46,227 nucleotides of DNA from Gammaproteobacteria bacterium (GTDB lineage Bacteria > Pseudomonadota > Gammaproteobacteria > SZUA-152): contig JAKIUN010000026.1 in the NCBI GenBank assembly GCA_021647505.1, forward strand, positions 1 to 46,227, read 5' to 3'. A program made the position numbers and the translations under genes. Below, in pieces: positions 33,159-41,766 of the stretch. Under the pieces are notes generated by a model. The model did no database searches. It saw only the letters and a program-made list of their open reading frames with translations, and had not been told where the DNA came from. How positions within the stretch are numbered: the stretch's first letter is position 1; each line of letters begins with the position of its first letter.

Positions 33159-33461
33159 TCAGGTAATCGGTTGATGTACGGTGACCAGTTTGGTGCCATC
33201 CGGAAAAGTGGCCTCGACCTGCACCTCATCAATCATCTCTGCGATGCCATCCATGACCTGGTCCACGCTGAGTATCTGACGGCTTTCATTCATCAGTTCG
33301 GCCACCGTCTTGCCATCACGGGCGCCTTCCATAATGGCGGCGCTGATATAGGCTATGGCCTCGGGATAGTTGAGTTTGACGCCGCGCGCCAGCCGGCGTT
33401 CAGCCAGCAATGCCGCGGTAAACAGGAGCAATTTGTCTTTTTCACGCGGGGTTAAATTCAT
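33159..33461 (-). CDS. ureA: Urease gamma subunit UreA
   Basis: 100 residues, the standard length for the separate gamma subunit, starting [12 protein letters not shown] and containing [14 protein letters not shown] and the C-terminal [14 protein letters not shown]. It assembles with UreB and UreC as a heterotrimeric unit. The gap of 139 bases to ureD holds an inverted repeat. Confidence 0.97.
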   Translation of the reverse strand: MNLTPREKDKLLLFTAALLAERRLARGVKLNYPEAIAYISAAIMEGARDGKTVAELMNESRQILSVDQVMDGIAEMIDEVQVEATFPDGTKLVTVHQPIT

Positions 33462-33540
33462 AAATTTGCCTTTTTTTGAGCAGCGTACTGTTTATAAACA
33501 TACGTCGAAACAATGGTTGTGTTTTTTCTGTGGGGCTCGT

Positions 33541-33604
33541 GTAGGGTGGGCACTGCCCACCATTGATACCAGGACAGAATAGAATTGGTGGGCGGTCACT
33601 CTAC
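33541..33604. repeat. GGTGGGCA-type inverted repeat between ureD and ureA
   Basis: The left arm 33541-33563 (GTAGGGTGGGCACTGCCCAC) is an imperfect reverse complement of the right arm 33583-33604. The left arm contains its own hairpin GGTGGGC ACT GCCCACC. The right arm runs into the end of ureD and supplies its stop codon. A related GTGGGCA..TGCCCACCCTAC motif lies in the element at 28645-28918. Confidence 0.75.
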
Positions 33605-34473
33605 GTTGCCCATATTCGTGGCTGTAGCGCTGACCGGCCAAGCAGCTTTGGGCGTAATATGTGCCAGATTTCAGTGAGCTTCTGCCTCAAGCTTTCGCCG
33701 TTGTTTCCCAAGCCACGAACCACCAGCAGGCCATCGATAAGTGTGACTCCCAGCCGTTTCGACGCGCCGTTTTTAATCAGATATTCACGTACCGACTCAA
33801 GATGGTCTTCGCTACAGGGAAAGGCCAACAGGGTCGCTTGTATAGGGTGGCCACGCAGGCCTGCTGCTGCGGACAGGGTTTTTTTGTCGAGCACGCGCTG
33901 GTTTTCCACCAGTAACAATTGCTGGTTATGATAAAATGACAGCCGGGAATCAAAGCCGCCGTGGTCAAATCGTTCATGGCTGGCGGGACGCCCCAGGCAA
34001 CTGATATCCCAGCCGATAAAGACGGCGTCATCTTCCAGTTCGATGCGGGTGCGGACGCGTAAGCGAGCGCCGGCAAAGAGAATGTTTTCCTGCGGCAGCC
34101 ATTCGAGGCTGGCGCCGGCCTTGATACGGAAGCTTTGTTGCAGAAATGCCCATTCGCCGGCACTCAAATAGAATTTACCGGAGCCAGGGGTAGTGCACAG
34201 CACTTGCGCCTTATTGGCAACCTCCAGCGTAATTTGCAGTTGATCGCCGCCGACCACACCACCGGGCGGATGAAGAATATAGACATGTGCGAGGTTTCCC
34301 TCGGGATAAAAGGGGCGTTGCACACGTAGCGGGCCAATGTGCCGGCTGTGCTTTATTTGGGTGCGTGAAACGGGGGCGCATGAATTGTTTTGTGCAAAAC
34401 CCAGCTCCAGTTGTGCCAGCCAGCCGGCGGAGGCTGTCGTATTTTTCTCCTGTAGCAAAGACGCCGGATTCAT
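33601..34473 (-). CDS. ureD: Urease accessory protein UreD (UreH)
   Basis: 290 residues. UreD is the scaffold that binds apo-urease and recruits UreF and UreG. The family motifs HPPGGVVGGDQL, TTPGSGKFY, LEWLPQENILF and GWDISCLGRPAS are present. Its ATG overlaps the urtE stop (ATGA), tying the urease genes to the urea transporter genes in one transcript. The last few codons and the stop fall in a dispersed inverted repeat, so the C-terminus may have been altered by that insertion. Confidence 0.95.
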   Translation of the reverse strand: MNPASLLQEKNTTASAGWLAQLELGFAQNNSCAPVSRTQIKHSRHIGPLRVQRPFYPEGNLAHVYILHPPGGVVGGDQLQITLEVANKAQVLCTTPGSGKFYLSAGEWAFLQQSFRIKAGASLEWLPQENILFAGARLRVRTRIELEDDAVFIGWDISCLGRPASHERFDHGGFDSRLSFYHNQQLLLVENQRVLDKKTLSAAAGLRGHPIQATLLAFPCSEDHLESVREYLIKNGASKRLGVTLIDGLLVVRGLGNNGESLRQKLTEIWHILRPKLLGRSALQPRIWAT

Positions 34474-35165
34474 ACGGTCAAATATTCCTTGATCAATGCT
34501 TTGGAGAGTTTATCTACCTGGCCTTTGGCGACCGGGCGTCCACGGTCGAGGATACAGAATTTATCGGCCACTTTTTTTACAAAGGGTAATTTTTGCTCCA
34601 CCAGCAAAACCGTCATACCCATTTCCCGGTTGAGTCTGCCGATGATGTCGCCGATTTCCGCCACGATGTTGGGTTGAATGCCCTCTGTTGGCTCATCCAG
34701 AATCAGCAATTTTGGATCGATGACCAAAGCACGCCCCACCGCCAACTGTTGTTGCTGGCCACCGGACAGATCGCCGCCGCGGCGTTGATGCATTTCTTTC
34801 AGTACCGGAAACAGCTCATAGATGAATTCCGGTATCTTGCGTGCGCGGTCGGGCCGGGCCGGTAAGCCAATTTGCAGATTTTCCTCCACGGTCAGCATGG
34901 GGAAAATCTGCCGGCCCTGCGGCACATAACCAATGCCGTGTCTTGCCCGCTGTTCCATAGGCAGGGAGTGCAAGGCCATGTCTCGATAATGGATCTCGCC
35001 AGACGCAATGGGCAGGGCGCCCATAATGCAATTGAGCAGGGTGGTTTTGCCGACACCATTACGGCCCATCAGGCAGGTGCATTCACCTTCACTGACGTCA
35101 AGATCAATATCCCACAGGGTGTGGCTTTGACCGTAAAACTGGTTGAGACCACGGATCGTTAACAT
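34470..35165 (-). CDS. urtE: Urea ABC transporter ATPase UrtE
   Basis: 231 residues, LivF-type ATPase. Walker A GRNGVGKTT near 34-42, QLAVGRAL after the signature LSGGQ, and Walker B ILDEPTEGIQPNI, whose GIQPNI form is typical of UrtE. It powers high-affinity urea uptake with UrtD. It is coupled to ureD by a four-base overlap. Confidence 0.95.
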   Translation of the reverse strand: MLTIRGLNQFYGQSHTLWDIDLDVSEGECTCLMGRNGVGKTTLLNCIMGALPIASGEIHYRDMALHSLPMEQRARHGIGYVPQGRQIFPMLTVEENLQIGLPARPDRARKIPEFIYELFPVLKEMHQRRGGDLSGGQQQQLAVGRALVIDPKLLILDEPTEGIQPNIVAEIGDIIGRLNREMGMTVLLVEQKLPFVKKVADKFCILDRGRPVAKGQVDKLSKALIKEYLTV

Positions 35166-35191
35166 GTGATTTTTTTACTCATTTGCCGGGT

Positions 35192-36022
35192 TTATTCACC
35201 GAGATAGACTTCAATCACCCGCGGATTTGATTGCACTTCAGCCATGCTGCCTTCCGCCAGCACACCCCCCTGGTGCAATACCGTGACCTTACGTGCGATG
35301 GAGCGCACAAAGTCCATGTCGTGTTCCACAACGATGACCGTGTGCTTACCGGCCAATGACGTGAGCAACTCTGCGGTACGCTCCATTTCCTGGTGAGTCA
35401 TGCCGGCCACCGGTTCGTCCACCAGCAGCAAGGCCGGCTTCTGCATTAGTAACATGCCGATCTCCAGCCATTGTTTTTGACCGTGAGAGAGCTTTCCAGC
35501 CGGATCAGCCGCCAACGCATTGAGGCCGATAATGGTCAGTACTTCATCGATCAGTTCACGCTGTTCCGCGTTGAGTCTTGCCACCAGCAACGGCCAGACC
35601 CGCTTGTCTTGTGACATGGCCAGTTCGAGATTTTGGGACACCGTGAGATTTTCAAACACCGTGGGTTTTTGGAATTTTCGCCCGATGCCTGCCTCGGCAA
35701 TCTCCGGTTCATCCATTTCCAGGAGATTCAGGCGTTGACCGAACCAGGCCTGGCCCGTGTCCGGGCGGGTTTTGCCGGTGATGATATCCATCATGGTGGA
35801 TTTTCCCGCACCATTGGGGCCGATGATACAGCGCAACTCACCGGTTTCGATATACAAATTGAGATTGTTGATGGCCTTGAAACCGTCAAAACTTTTGTTG
35901 AGACCTTCAAGATATAAAATAATATTGTGACTGACATCGAGTTCGGGAGGAACGGCCTTGACCAGAAAATCAAACACCCGGTCACGACGTGAAAACTCGC
36001 GCAAGATATGCATGGCTTTCAT
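35192..36022 (-). CDS. urtD: Urea ABC transporter ATPase UrtD
   Basis: 276 residues, LivG-type ATPase with Walker A GPNGAGKST, the LSHGQKQWLEIGMLLMQ signature and Walker B LLLVDEPVAGM. The first 40 residues before the ATPase core are an extension often seen in UrtD. The ATG at 36022 overlaps the urtC stop (ATGA). It pairs with UrtE. Confidence 0.95.
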   Translation of the reverse strand: MKAMHILREFSRRDRVFDFLVKAVPPELDVSHNIILYLEGLNKSFDGFKAINNLNLYIETGELRCIIGPNGAGKSTMMDIITGKTRPDTGQAWFGQRLNLLEMDEPEIAEAGIGRKFQKPTVFENLTVSQNLELAMSQDKRVWPLLVARLNAEQRELIDEVLTIIGLNALAADPAGKLSHGQKQWLEIGMLLMQKPALLLVDEPVAGMTHQEMERTAELLTSLAGKHTVIVVEHDMDFVRSIARKVTVLHQGGVLAEGSMAEVQSNPRVIEVYLGE

Positions 36023-37107
36023 GTCTTTTCTCTCCGCATGCTTCGTAAGCCGACGATGCCCTTGGGTAGGTAGAGGGTAACTAATATGAACAAGGCGCCC
36101 AGCGCATACAACCATACTTCGGGCATGGCAGCGGTGAAATAGGTCTTGGCATAGTTCACCAGTATGGCGCCGATGATTGCGCCATAGAGTGTGCCACGAC
36201 CGCCAATGGCGACCCAGATCAGTAATTCAATGGAATTCAGGGGGGAAAATTCACCGGGATTGATGATGCCGACTTGTGGCACATACAGGGCACCGGCAAC
36301 GCCTGCCATAATGGCAGAGAAGACAAAAACCCATAATTTGATATTTTCAACCCGGTAACCGCAGAAACGGCTGCGGCTTTCGGCATCGCGAATGGCGACA
36401 CTGGCCAGGCCCAGACGCGAGCTGACGATGATCCGGCTCAACACATAACCGATGGCCAGGGCCGCCGCCGAGGCCAAAAACAGGGCAATGCGGGTGCTGT
36501 CTGCGCGCAGATCAAAACCCAAAATATCCTTGAAATCCGTCAGACCGTTGTTGCCACCGAAACCCATTTCATTGCGAAAAAAGGCCAGCATCAGTGCATA
36601 GGTCATGGCCTGGGTGATAATGGACAGGTAGACACCGGTGACGCGGGAGCGAAACGTTAGATAACCGAACACATAGGCCAGTATGCCGGGCACCACCATA
36701 ACCATCAATGCAGCAAACCAAAACTGGTCGAAGCCATACCAAAACCACGGCAGCTCCTGCCAGTTGAGAAAGACCATAAAATCCGGTAGCACGGGGTCGC
36801 CATAAACACCCCGTTCACCGATCTGACGCATCAGATACATACCCATGGCGTAGCCACCCAGGGCAAAAAAGGCCGCATGACCCAGGGTGAGAATGCCCAG
36901 ATAACCCCACACCAGATCGGCGGACAGGGCCAGCAGGGCATAGGTCAAATATTTGCCGAGCAAGGTAACGGTGTAGGTGGAAAGGTGAAAAGCGCTGTTT
37001 TCCGGCACCAGCAGATTCAATACCGGCACGACAATGCTGACGACCAACAGGATGGCCAGCAGCCAGGTGCCAGGCTTGTCACTTCTTATAATCTTCATCA
37101 ATAGCAT
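36019..37107 (-). CDS. urtC: Urea ABC transporter permease UrtC
   Basis: 362 residues, LivM-type permease with about nine to ten TMs. Segments such as LVWGYLGILTLGHAAFFALGG, QAMTYALMLAFFRNEMGFGG and LYVPQVGIINPGEFSPL are characteristic of UrtC. GGAGG, within the end of urtB, precedes the ATG by 8 bases. It forms the membrane channel with UrtB. Confidence 0.95.
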   Translation of the reverse strand: MLLMKIIRSDKPGTWLLAILLVVSIVVPVLNLLVPENSAFHLSTYTVTLLGKYLTYALLALSADLVWGYLGILTLGHAAFFALGGYAMGMYLMRQIGERGVYGDPVLPDFMVFLNWQELPWFWYGFDQFWFAALMVMVVPGILAYVFGYLTFRSRVTGVYLSIITQAMTYALMLAFFRNEMGFGGNNGLTDFKDILGFDLRADSTRIALFLASAAALAIGYVLSRIIVSSRLGLASVAIRDAESRSRFCGYRVENIKLWVFVFSAIMAGVAGALYVPQVGIINPGEFSPLNSIELLIWVAIGGRGTLYGAIIGAILVNYAKTYFTAAMPEVWLYALGALFILVTLYLPKGIVGLRSMRREKT

Positions 37108-37110
37108 GAA

Positions 37111-38760
37111 TCAGTCCTCCGCTGCCCGGCCGCGCTGAGGGAACAGGCCCTTAGGACGTTTTTGTATAAACAGAATAATAAAAATCAGCACCAGGATTTT
37201 TGCCAGCACCGCCCCGGCCCAAGGCTCCAGCAGTTTATTGATGACCCCAAGGCTCATGCCGGCCACCAAGGTGCCCCACAGATTACCGACACCGCCAAAT
37301 ACCACCACCATGAAAGAATCAATGATGTAGGCCTGGCCGAGGTTTGGCCCTACATTGGTCAGTAGACTTAATGCCACACCGGCCAGGCCGGCAATGCCGG
37401 AGCCCAGGCCAAAGGTCAATGCATCAACCCATGTTGAGCGTACGCCCATGGCGCGCGCCATATTGCGATTTTGTGAGACGGCGCGAACCTGTAAGCCCAG
37501 GGTGGTTTTTTTCATCACCATGATAAGTGCCGCAAACACTGCCAGACAGAAAAGAATGATGTATAAACGATTCCAGGTTAGCGCTAACACTTCATTGATC
37601 TGCCAGGCGCCAGACATCCATTGCGGTGTTTCGACACTACGATTCAATGGCGAAAAAATCGTACGCACGGTTTGCTGCAATACCAGACTGACACCAAAGG
37701 TGGCCAACAGGGTCTCCAGTGGGCGGCCATACAAATGACGAATGACACTGCGTTCAATGGCGATACCCACCAGTCCGGCAACAATAAAGGCCGCTGGAAT
37801 GGCCACCAGTATCGAGGCGCCAATATTGTTCGGCATTAATAGCTGAACCACATAAGTTGTGTAGGCACCGATCATCATGAGTTCACCGTGGGCCATATTG
37901 ATAACCCCCATCACACCGAAGGTGATGGCAAGGCCAATGGCCGAAAGTGCCAGCACCGAGCCCAGGCTTAGGCCAAAAAATATCGTTTCAGCTTTGGCAT
38001 AAAGATCACGCTTATCATCGATCTTTTTGATGGCCGATTGGGCTGCATTTTTTAACGTCTCAGTGGGTGCCTGATAGTCTCTCAAGGCGTTCATGGCTGA
38101 AGAATTGAGGCTTTGGGAAAGTGTTTTAATGGCTGATCGTTGTTCGGTTTCATCACCTTTTTCAAGCTGAATGACGGCCAGCAGCGTTTGCATGGCGGTG
38201 GTTACCCGGCTGTCGGTTTCACTTTCCACGGCCTTTTTAATCAGGTGGGAGGCGCTAATCTCGGGTTTTTTCAAAAGCTCCTGTACGGCCGCCAGTCTGA
38301 TGTCAGCATCCTTGTGCTTGAGCTGCATTACCGCGAGCAGTTGACGAATGGTACTGCGCAGACGGTTATTGACTTTTACTTTCTTAAAGCCCCGTCTGTT
38401 TTCCTGGCTTATCTGTTCACCAGAAAAAACGGGGCTAAAGGTATAGTTGTCGCCGGTTTCTTGTAAAAAATAAAGTGCCTTGTCGTGTTTGGAGTAATAC
38501 AGCTGTCCTTCCAGCATGGCCTTCATGACAGGAAGGGCTTGCGGTGGGTTTTGCCGTGCGATGGTTTCAAGGGCTTTGGCTTTGTTGTTGTAGTTTTTGC
38601 TGGGCAGCGTTTTCCAGGCATCATCCAGTAAATCATTGTCGGGTATTTCTTCGGCCAGAACCTGTGGCGCAGGGACACTGATCATGCACAGAAACAGCAA
38701 TAGTGAAATCGGTTTTCTCACCAGGGCTGCTATTGAAAATGGCGACATATGTGGTCTCAT
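37111..38760 (-). CDS. urtB: Urea ABC transporter permease UrtB, with long N-terminal domain
   Basis: 549 residues. A signal peptide (about 15-36) leads into an extracytoplasmic helical region of about 220 residues with HEAT-like repeats (MQLKHKDADIRLAAVQELL), then a LivH-type permease domain (about 262-549) with GVMGVINMAHGELMMIGAY. The N-terminal extension is known in many UrtB proteins and may contact UrtA. ATGs at 38760 and 38748 are both possible starts. The gap from urtA is 167 bases and contains a long-loop hairpin. Confidence 0.93.
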   Translation of the reverse strand: MRPHMSPFSIAALVRKPISLLLFLCMISVPAPQVLAEEIPDNDLLDDAWKTLPSKNYNNKAKALETIARQNPPQALPVMKAMLEGQLYYSKHDKALYFLQETGDNYTFSPVFSGEQISQENRRGFKKVKVNNRLRSTIRQLLAVMQLKHKDADIRLAAVQELLKKPEISASHLIKKAVESETDSRVTTAMQTLLAVIQLEKGDETEQRSAIKTLSQSLNSSAMNALRDYQAPTETLKNAAQSAIKKIDDKRDLYAKAETIFFGLSLGSVLALSAIGLAITFGVMGVINMAHGELMMIGAYTTYVVQLLMPNNIGASILVAIPAAFIVAGLVGIAIERSVIRHLYGRPLETLLATFGVSLVLQQTVRTIFSPLNRSVETPQWMSGAWQINEVLALTWNRLYIILFCLAVFAALIMVMKKTTLGLQVRAVSQNRNMARAMGVRSTWVDALTFGLGSGIAGLAGVALSLLTNVGPNLGQAYIIDSFMVVVFGGVGNLWGTLVAGMSLGVINKLLEPWAGAVLAKILVLIFIILFIQKRPKGLFPQRGRAAED

Positions 38761-38808
38761 TTTGAATGCTTCAAACTAAAAGGTACATCTAACAAATGTC
38801 ATAAATAA

Positions 38809-38867
38809 AGGGGGCATAAACTACAAGCGAATTAACCATGCATTCATTTGCAGCCTATGACCCCCCT
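38809..38867 (-). terminator. Hairpin between urtA and urtB, possible partial terminator
   Basis: On the minus strand AGGGGGGTCATA (38867-38856) can pair with TATGCCCCCT (38818-38809) around a loop of about 37 bases; TTATTTAT follows. Such structures after binding-protein genes often lower expression of the permease genes or protect the upstream mRNA. No gene lies in this gap. Confidence 0.5.
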
Positions 38868-38927
38868 CTCTAAAAACTCGAAAATACAACTATATTTTTT
38901 CGATATTCATGTCAGTCAATATCACGG

Positions 38928-40223
38928 CTAGTAGTTTTGGCCACTGCATTTTTTCGTTTTGACATTGTAGCTTCCACAAGACAGCGGTGTGCGCCAGTCC
39001 GCAATCATATCCTTGGAGCCCGGCAGATAGTCGGACCAGGCATCACCCGCCACCAGCCCCGAGGTTTCCCAAACAATATCAAACTGGCCATCTTTCTGAA
39101 TTTCACCGATCAGTACCGGCTTAGTGATGTGGTGATTGGGCATCATTGCCGAGTAACCCCCGGATAAATTGGGCACACTGACACCGATCAGTGCTTCCTG
39201 AACGGCGGTGGGATCCGTGGTACCGGCTTTTTCAACGGCTTTAATCCACATATTGAAGCCGATGTAGTGTGCCTCCATGGGGTCATTGGTTACCCGTTTT
39301 TTGTCCTTGATGAATGTCTTCCAGGCACTGATGAAGTCTTCATTTTCATCCGACTCAACGCTCATAAAGTAATTCCACGCAGCCAGGTGGCCGACCAAAG
39401 GCTTGGTGTCAAGGCCGGAAAGCTCTTCTTCACCGACCGAGAATGCAAGCACGGGAATGTCTTCAGCAGAAATGCCCTGATTACCCAGTTCCTTATAGAA
39501 GGGGATATTGGCATCACCATTGATCGTCGATACCACCGCAGTTTTCTTACCGGCACTACCGAATTTTTTGATATCGGAAACGATGGACTGCCAGTCGGAA
39601 TGACCAAAAGGTGTGTAATTGATCATGATGTCTTTTTCCTCGACGCCTTTTGCAAGGAGATAGGCCTTAAGGATCTTATTGGTGGTGCGTGGATAGACAT
39701 AATCAGTGCCGGCCAGAACCCACCGTTCGACACCAATGTCATCCATCAGATACTCAACGGCCGGTATGGCCTGCTGATTCGGCGCCGCACCGGTGTAAAA
39801 TACATTTTTCGAGGATTCTTCACCTTCGTATTGCACGGGATAGAACAGAATGCTATTGAGTTCCTCGAATACCGGCAGTACGGATTTGCGGGAAACAGAA
39901 GTCCAGCAGCCAAAAACCACATCGGTCTTGTTCTTGGAAATAAGTTCGCGTGCCTTTTCTGCGAATAGGGGCCAGTTGGAGGCCGGGTCGACAACGACGG
40001 CTTCGAGTTTTTTACCCAGTAGGCCGCCTTTCTTGTTTTGTTCATCGATGAGCATCAGCATGGTATCTTTCAGGGTGGTTTCTGAAATGGCCATGGTACC
40101 GGACAATGAGTGCAATATGCCGACCTTGATGGTGTCTTCGGCCCAGGACAGGCCCGCGCTGGACAGGGATACCGTGGTGATTGCCGTCGCCAGCGCCAGT
40201 TTTTTCAGCGTTGCTTTTATCAT
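38928..40223 (-). CDS. urtA: Urea ABC transporter substrate-binding protein UrtA
   Basis: 431 residues. The signal peptide ends near SWA28. The mature part (DTIKVGILHSLSGTMAISE) is a type I periplasmic binding protein of the urea/short-chain amide group, with conserved FGCWTSVSRKSVLPVFEE and FYPVQYEGEESS segments. It captures urea in the periplasm. AGGAG lies 8 bases before the ATG. Confidence 0.96.
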   Translation of the reverse strand: MIKATLKKLALATAITTVSLSSAGLSWAEDTIKVGILHSLSGTMAISETTLKDTMLMLIDEQNKKGGLLGKKLEAVVVDPASNWPLFAEKARELISKNKTDVVFGCWTSVSRKSVLPVFEELNSILFYPVQYEGEESSKNVFYTGAAPNQQAIPAVEYLMDDIGVERWVLAGTDYVYPRTTNKILKAYLLAKGVEEKDIMINYTPFGHSDWQSIVSDIKKFGSAGKKTAVVSTINGDANIPFYKELGNQGISAEDIPVLAFSVGEEELSGLDTKPLVGHLAAWNYFMSVESDENEDFISAWKTFIKDKKRVTNDPMEAHYIGFNMWIKAVEKAGTTDPTAVQEALIGVSVPNLSGGYSAMMPNHHITKPVLIGEIQKDGQFDIVWETSGLVAGDAWSDYLPGSKDMIADWRTPLSCGSYNVKTKKCSGQNY

Positions 40224-40257
40224 GATTTATTCTCCTAATTCTGTATATGCCGTCTGC

Positions 40258-41397
40258 TTAAATCTGGAATTGCATGCCGAAGGTAACGGCGGTGGTGTCG
40301 TCACCTTTGGCGCCGCTGGCATTGGCATCGCCATTGGTCAGATTCAGGTTTAATTTAAGCTTATGATCGGAAATTATATAGTTGACACCCATCTCGGTCA
40401 GTGAGCTGCTTGCACCCACCGAGGGGCTGTTATTGGTGTGGCGTACATAGGGCTGATACATCCCTGCGCCGCCGGTATTGCCAATCAGATAAGCAAAGCT
40501 GGCAAAATAGGCTTCACCGTCAAACATCGAAAAGACCGGCGTTGCCGCATCGGTGGAGATGTCAAAGGACTTGTACTCCGCTTCGACCGTTACTGCGGCG
40601 CCATCACCCAATGGTTTCTCAAATAAACCATCAATGGCATAACCCGTGAAAGAGCCCGATTGTGTAATCGTGCCATAGCCGTCATCCTGTGACTGGATCG
40701 AGAAGGCCAGGGTGAGGATATCGCCACCTTTACCAAAATAGGTGCTGCTGGTGTAGTAGCCGGGATTGGATTCCTGGTCAAGGATATTGTAGGCGAAGCG
40801 GGCTGCGTACAAGGGCGCATCCGTTTGATTTTCAGCGCCGCTATAGCCATCGAATATGCCGACTGCGTACTGAAATTTTCCCAGCGAACCCCAGGCCGTG
40901 ATGCCTTCGTCACGGCCGTAAGTACCTGCCGCGCCATTGGCGCCGTTACCGATGTCGTTGTCTGATGGGTAAAGAGGAACGGTATACTGCCCCCAGGTCA
41001 GGCTATAAAACGGGCCATTCATTTCTATGCGGTCGGCCGGGGTCAGCATACGTCCCATCCACACATTGAATGCCTTGCCGGGCTCATACTGGATGATGGC
41101 ATCCAGTACGCCATATTCACCCCACATTTTGTCAGTGCCAAAATAGAACTTGAAGTCTTTACTGGCTTGACCAGAGACATACAAACGCATGTTTTCCAAG
41201 TTAAAGTTACTGGCGCGACTGCTACCATCCGGTGCGGCATCACTCACCGAGCTGATGGAGGTACGGATGCCGGCGCCAAAACTGACCCAGCGGGTATCAT
41301 TAATAACGATTTTCCCACCGGCCAAGACCGGTGCACTGCTTACGGCGAGAAAACCCGCCACAAGCAGTGACGTCCCAACTACATTTTTTATTTGCAT
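40258..41397 (-). CDS. Outer membrane porin, probably for urea or short amides
   Basis: 379 residues. The signal peptide ends near VLA26. The rest shows alternating hydrophobic/polar beta strands and ends in the outer-membrane-type C-terminal Phe-x-Ile region (GMQFQI). It resembles the phosphate-selective-porin/FmdC-like group found beside amide and urea transporters. AGGAAA precedes the ATG. It is the first gene of the operon, only 34 bases before urtA, so it likely admits urea to the periplasm; selectivity is inferred from context only. Confidence 0.85.
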   Translation of the reverse strand: MQIKNVVGTSLLVAGFLAVSSAPVLAGGKIVINDTRWVSFGAGIRTSISSVSDAAPDGSSRASNFNLENMRLYVSGQASKDFKFYFGTDKMWGEYGVLDAIIQYEPGKAFNVWMGRMLTPADRIEMNGPFYSLTWGQYTVPLYPSDNDIGNGANGAAGTYGRDEGITAWGSLGKFQYAVGIFDGYSGAENQTDAPLYAARFAYNILDQESNPGYYTSSTYFGKGGDILTLAFSIQSQDDGYGTITQSGSFTGYAIDGLFEKPLGDGAAVTVEAEYKSFDISTDAATPVFSMFDGEAYFASFAYLIGNTGGAGMYQPYVRHTNNSPSVGASSSLTEMGVNYIISDHKLKLNLNLTNGDANASGAKGDDTTAVTFGMQFQI

Positions 41398-41766
41398 TTC
41401 GAGTTTCCTGTAGCGACAGTCAATGGCCGATGAGAGATCAACAAATATCGAGGGAAAGCGCTGAAAATGAGGCAGGTGAACGGTTCAGGCGGCCTTCTTG
41501 AGGTTTTAGTCTATCGGGGCATGCACAGGGGAAGAATTCGTCATGTAGCATAGGTAGGTACGTCAAATGACGCATGGTAAAAAAATTCTGTTTAGGCTAG
41601 GGGTTTGGGCCGTTTAGAGCCATCTATCTGGCGGGTTTGCGGTAGACTTGGTGATGTCGGTGTTTAGGAGCGTGCACGTTTCTTATCTTTGCTCATCTGA
41701 GCCAGGCGATTGGCCGTCACGAGATGGCGGTCAGTGCCGGCGATGCAATAGGTGTAACAGATCTCG
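41398..41766. promoter_or_regulatory. Divergent control region of urea operon and permease-kinase
   Basis: 369 bases between divergent genes and the natural place for promoters of both. CGTCA-AA-TGACG at 41561-41572 is a perfect inverted repeat, preceded by GTAGCATAGGTAGGTA (41545-41560), and could bind the LuxR-type regulator encoded at 45168-46103. No strong sigma-70 or sigma-54 consensus was found. No gene is seen here. Confidence 0.5.

Noticed and set aside
34470-41397. Branched-chain amino acid (Liv) transporter
   Set aside because: UrtA, UrtB and UrtD/E-specific motifs and linkage to urease genes indicate a urea transporter instead.
41744-41759. Sigma-54 promoter-like TGCAA-n5-GTAACA (minus strand)
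   Set aside because: The essential GG of the -24 element is replaced by TT, so it does not meet the consensus.
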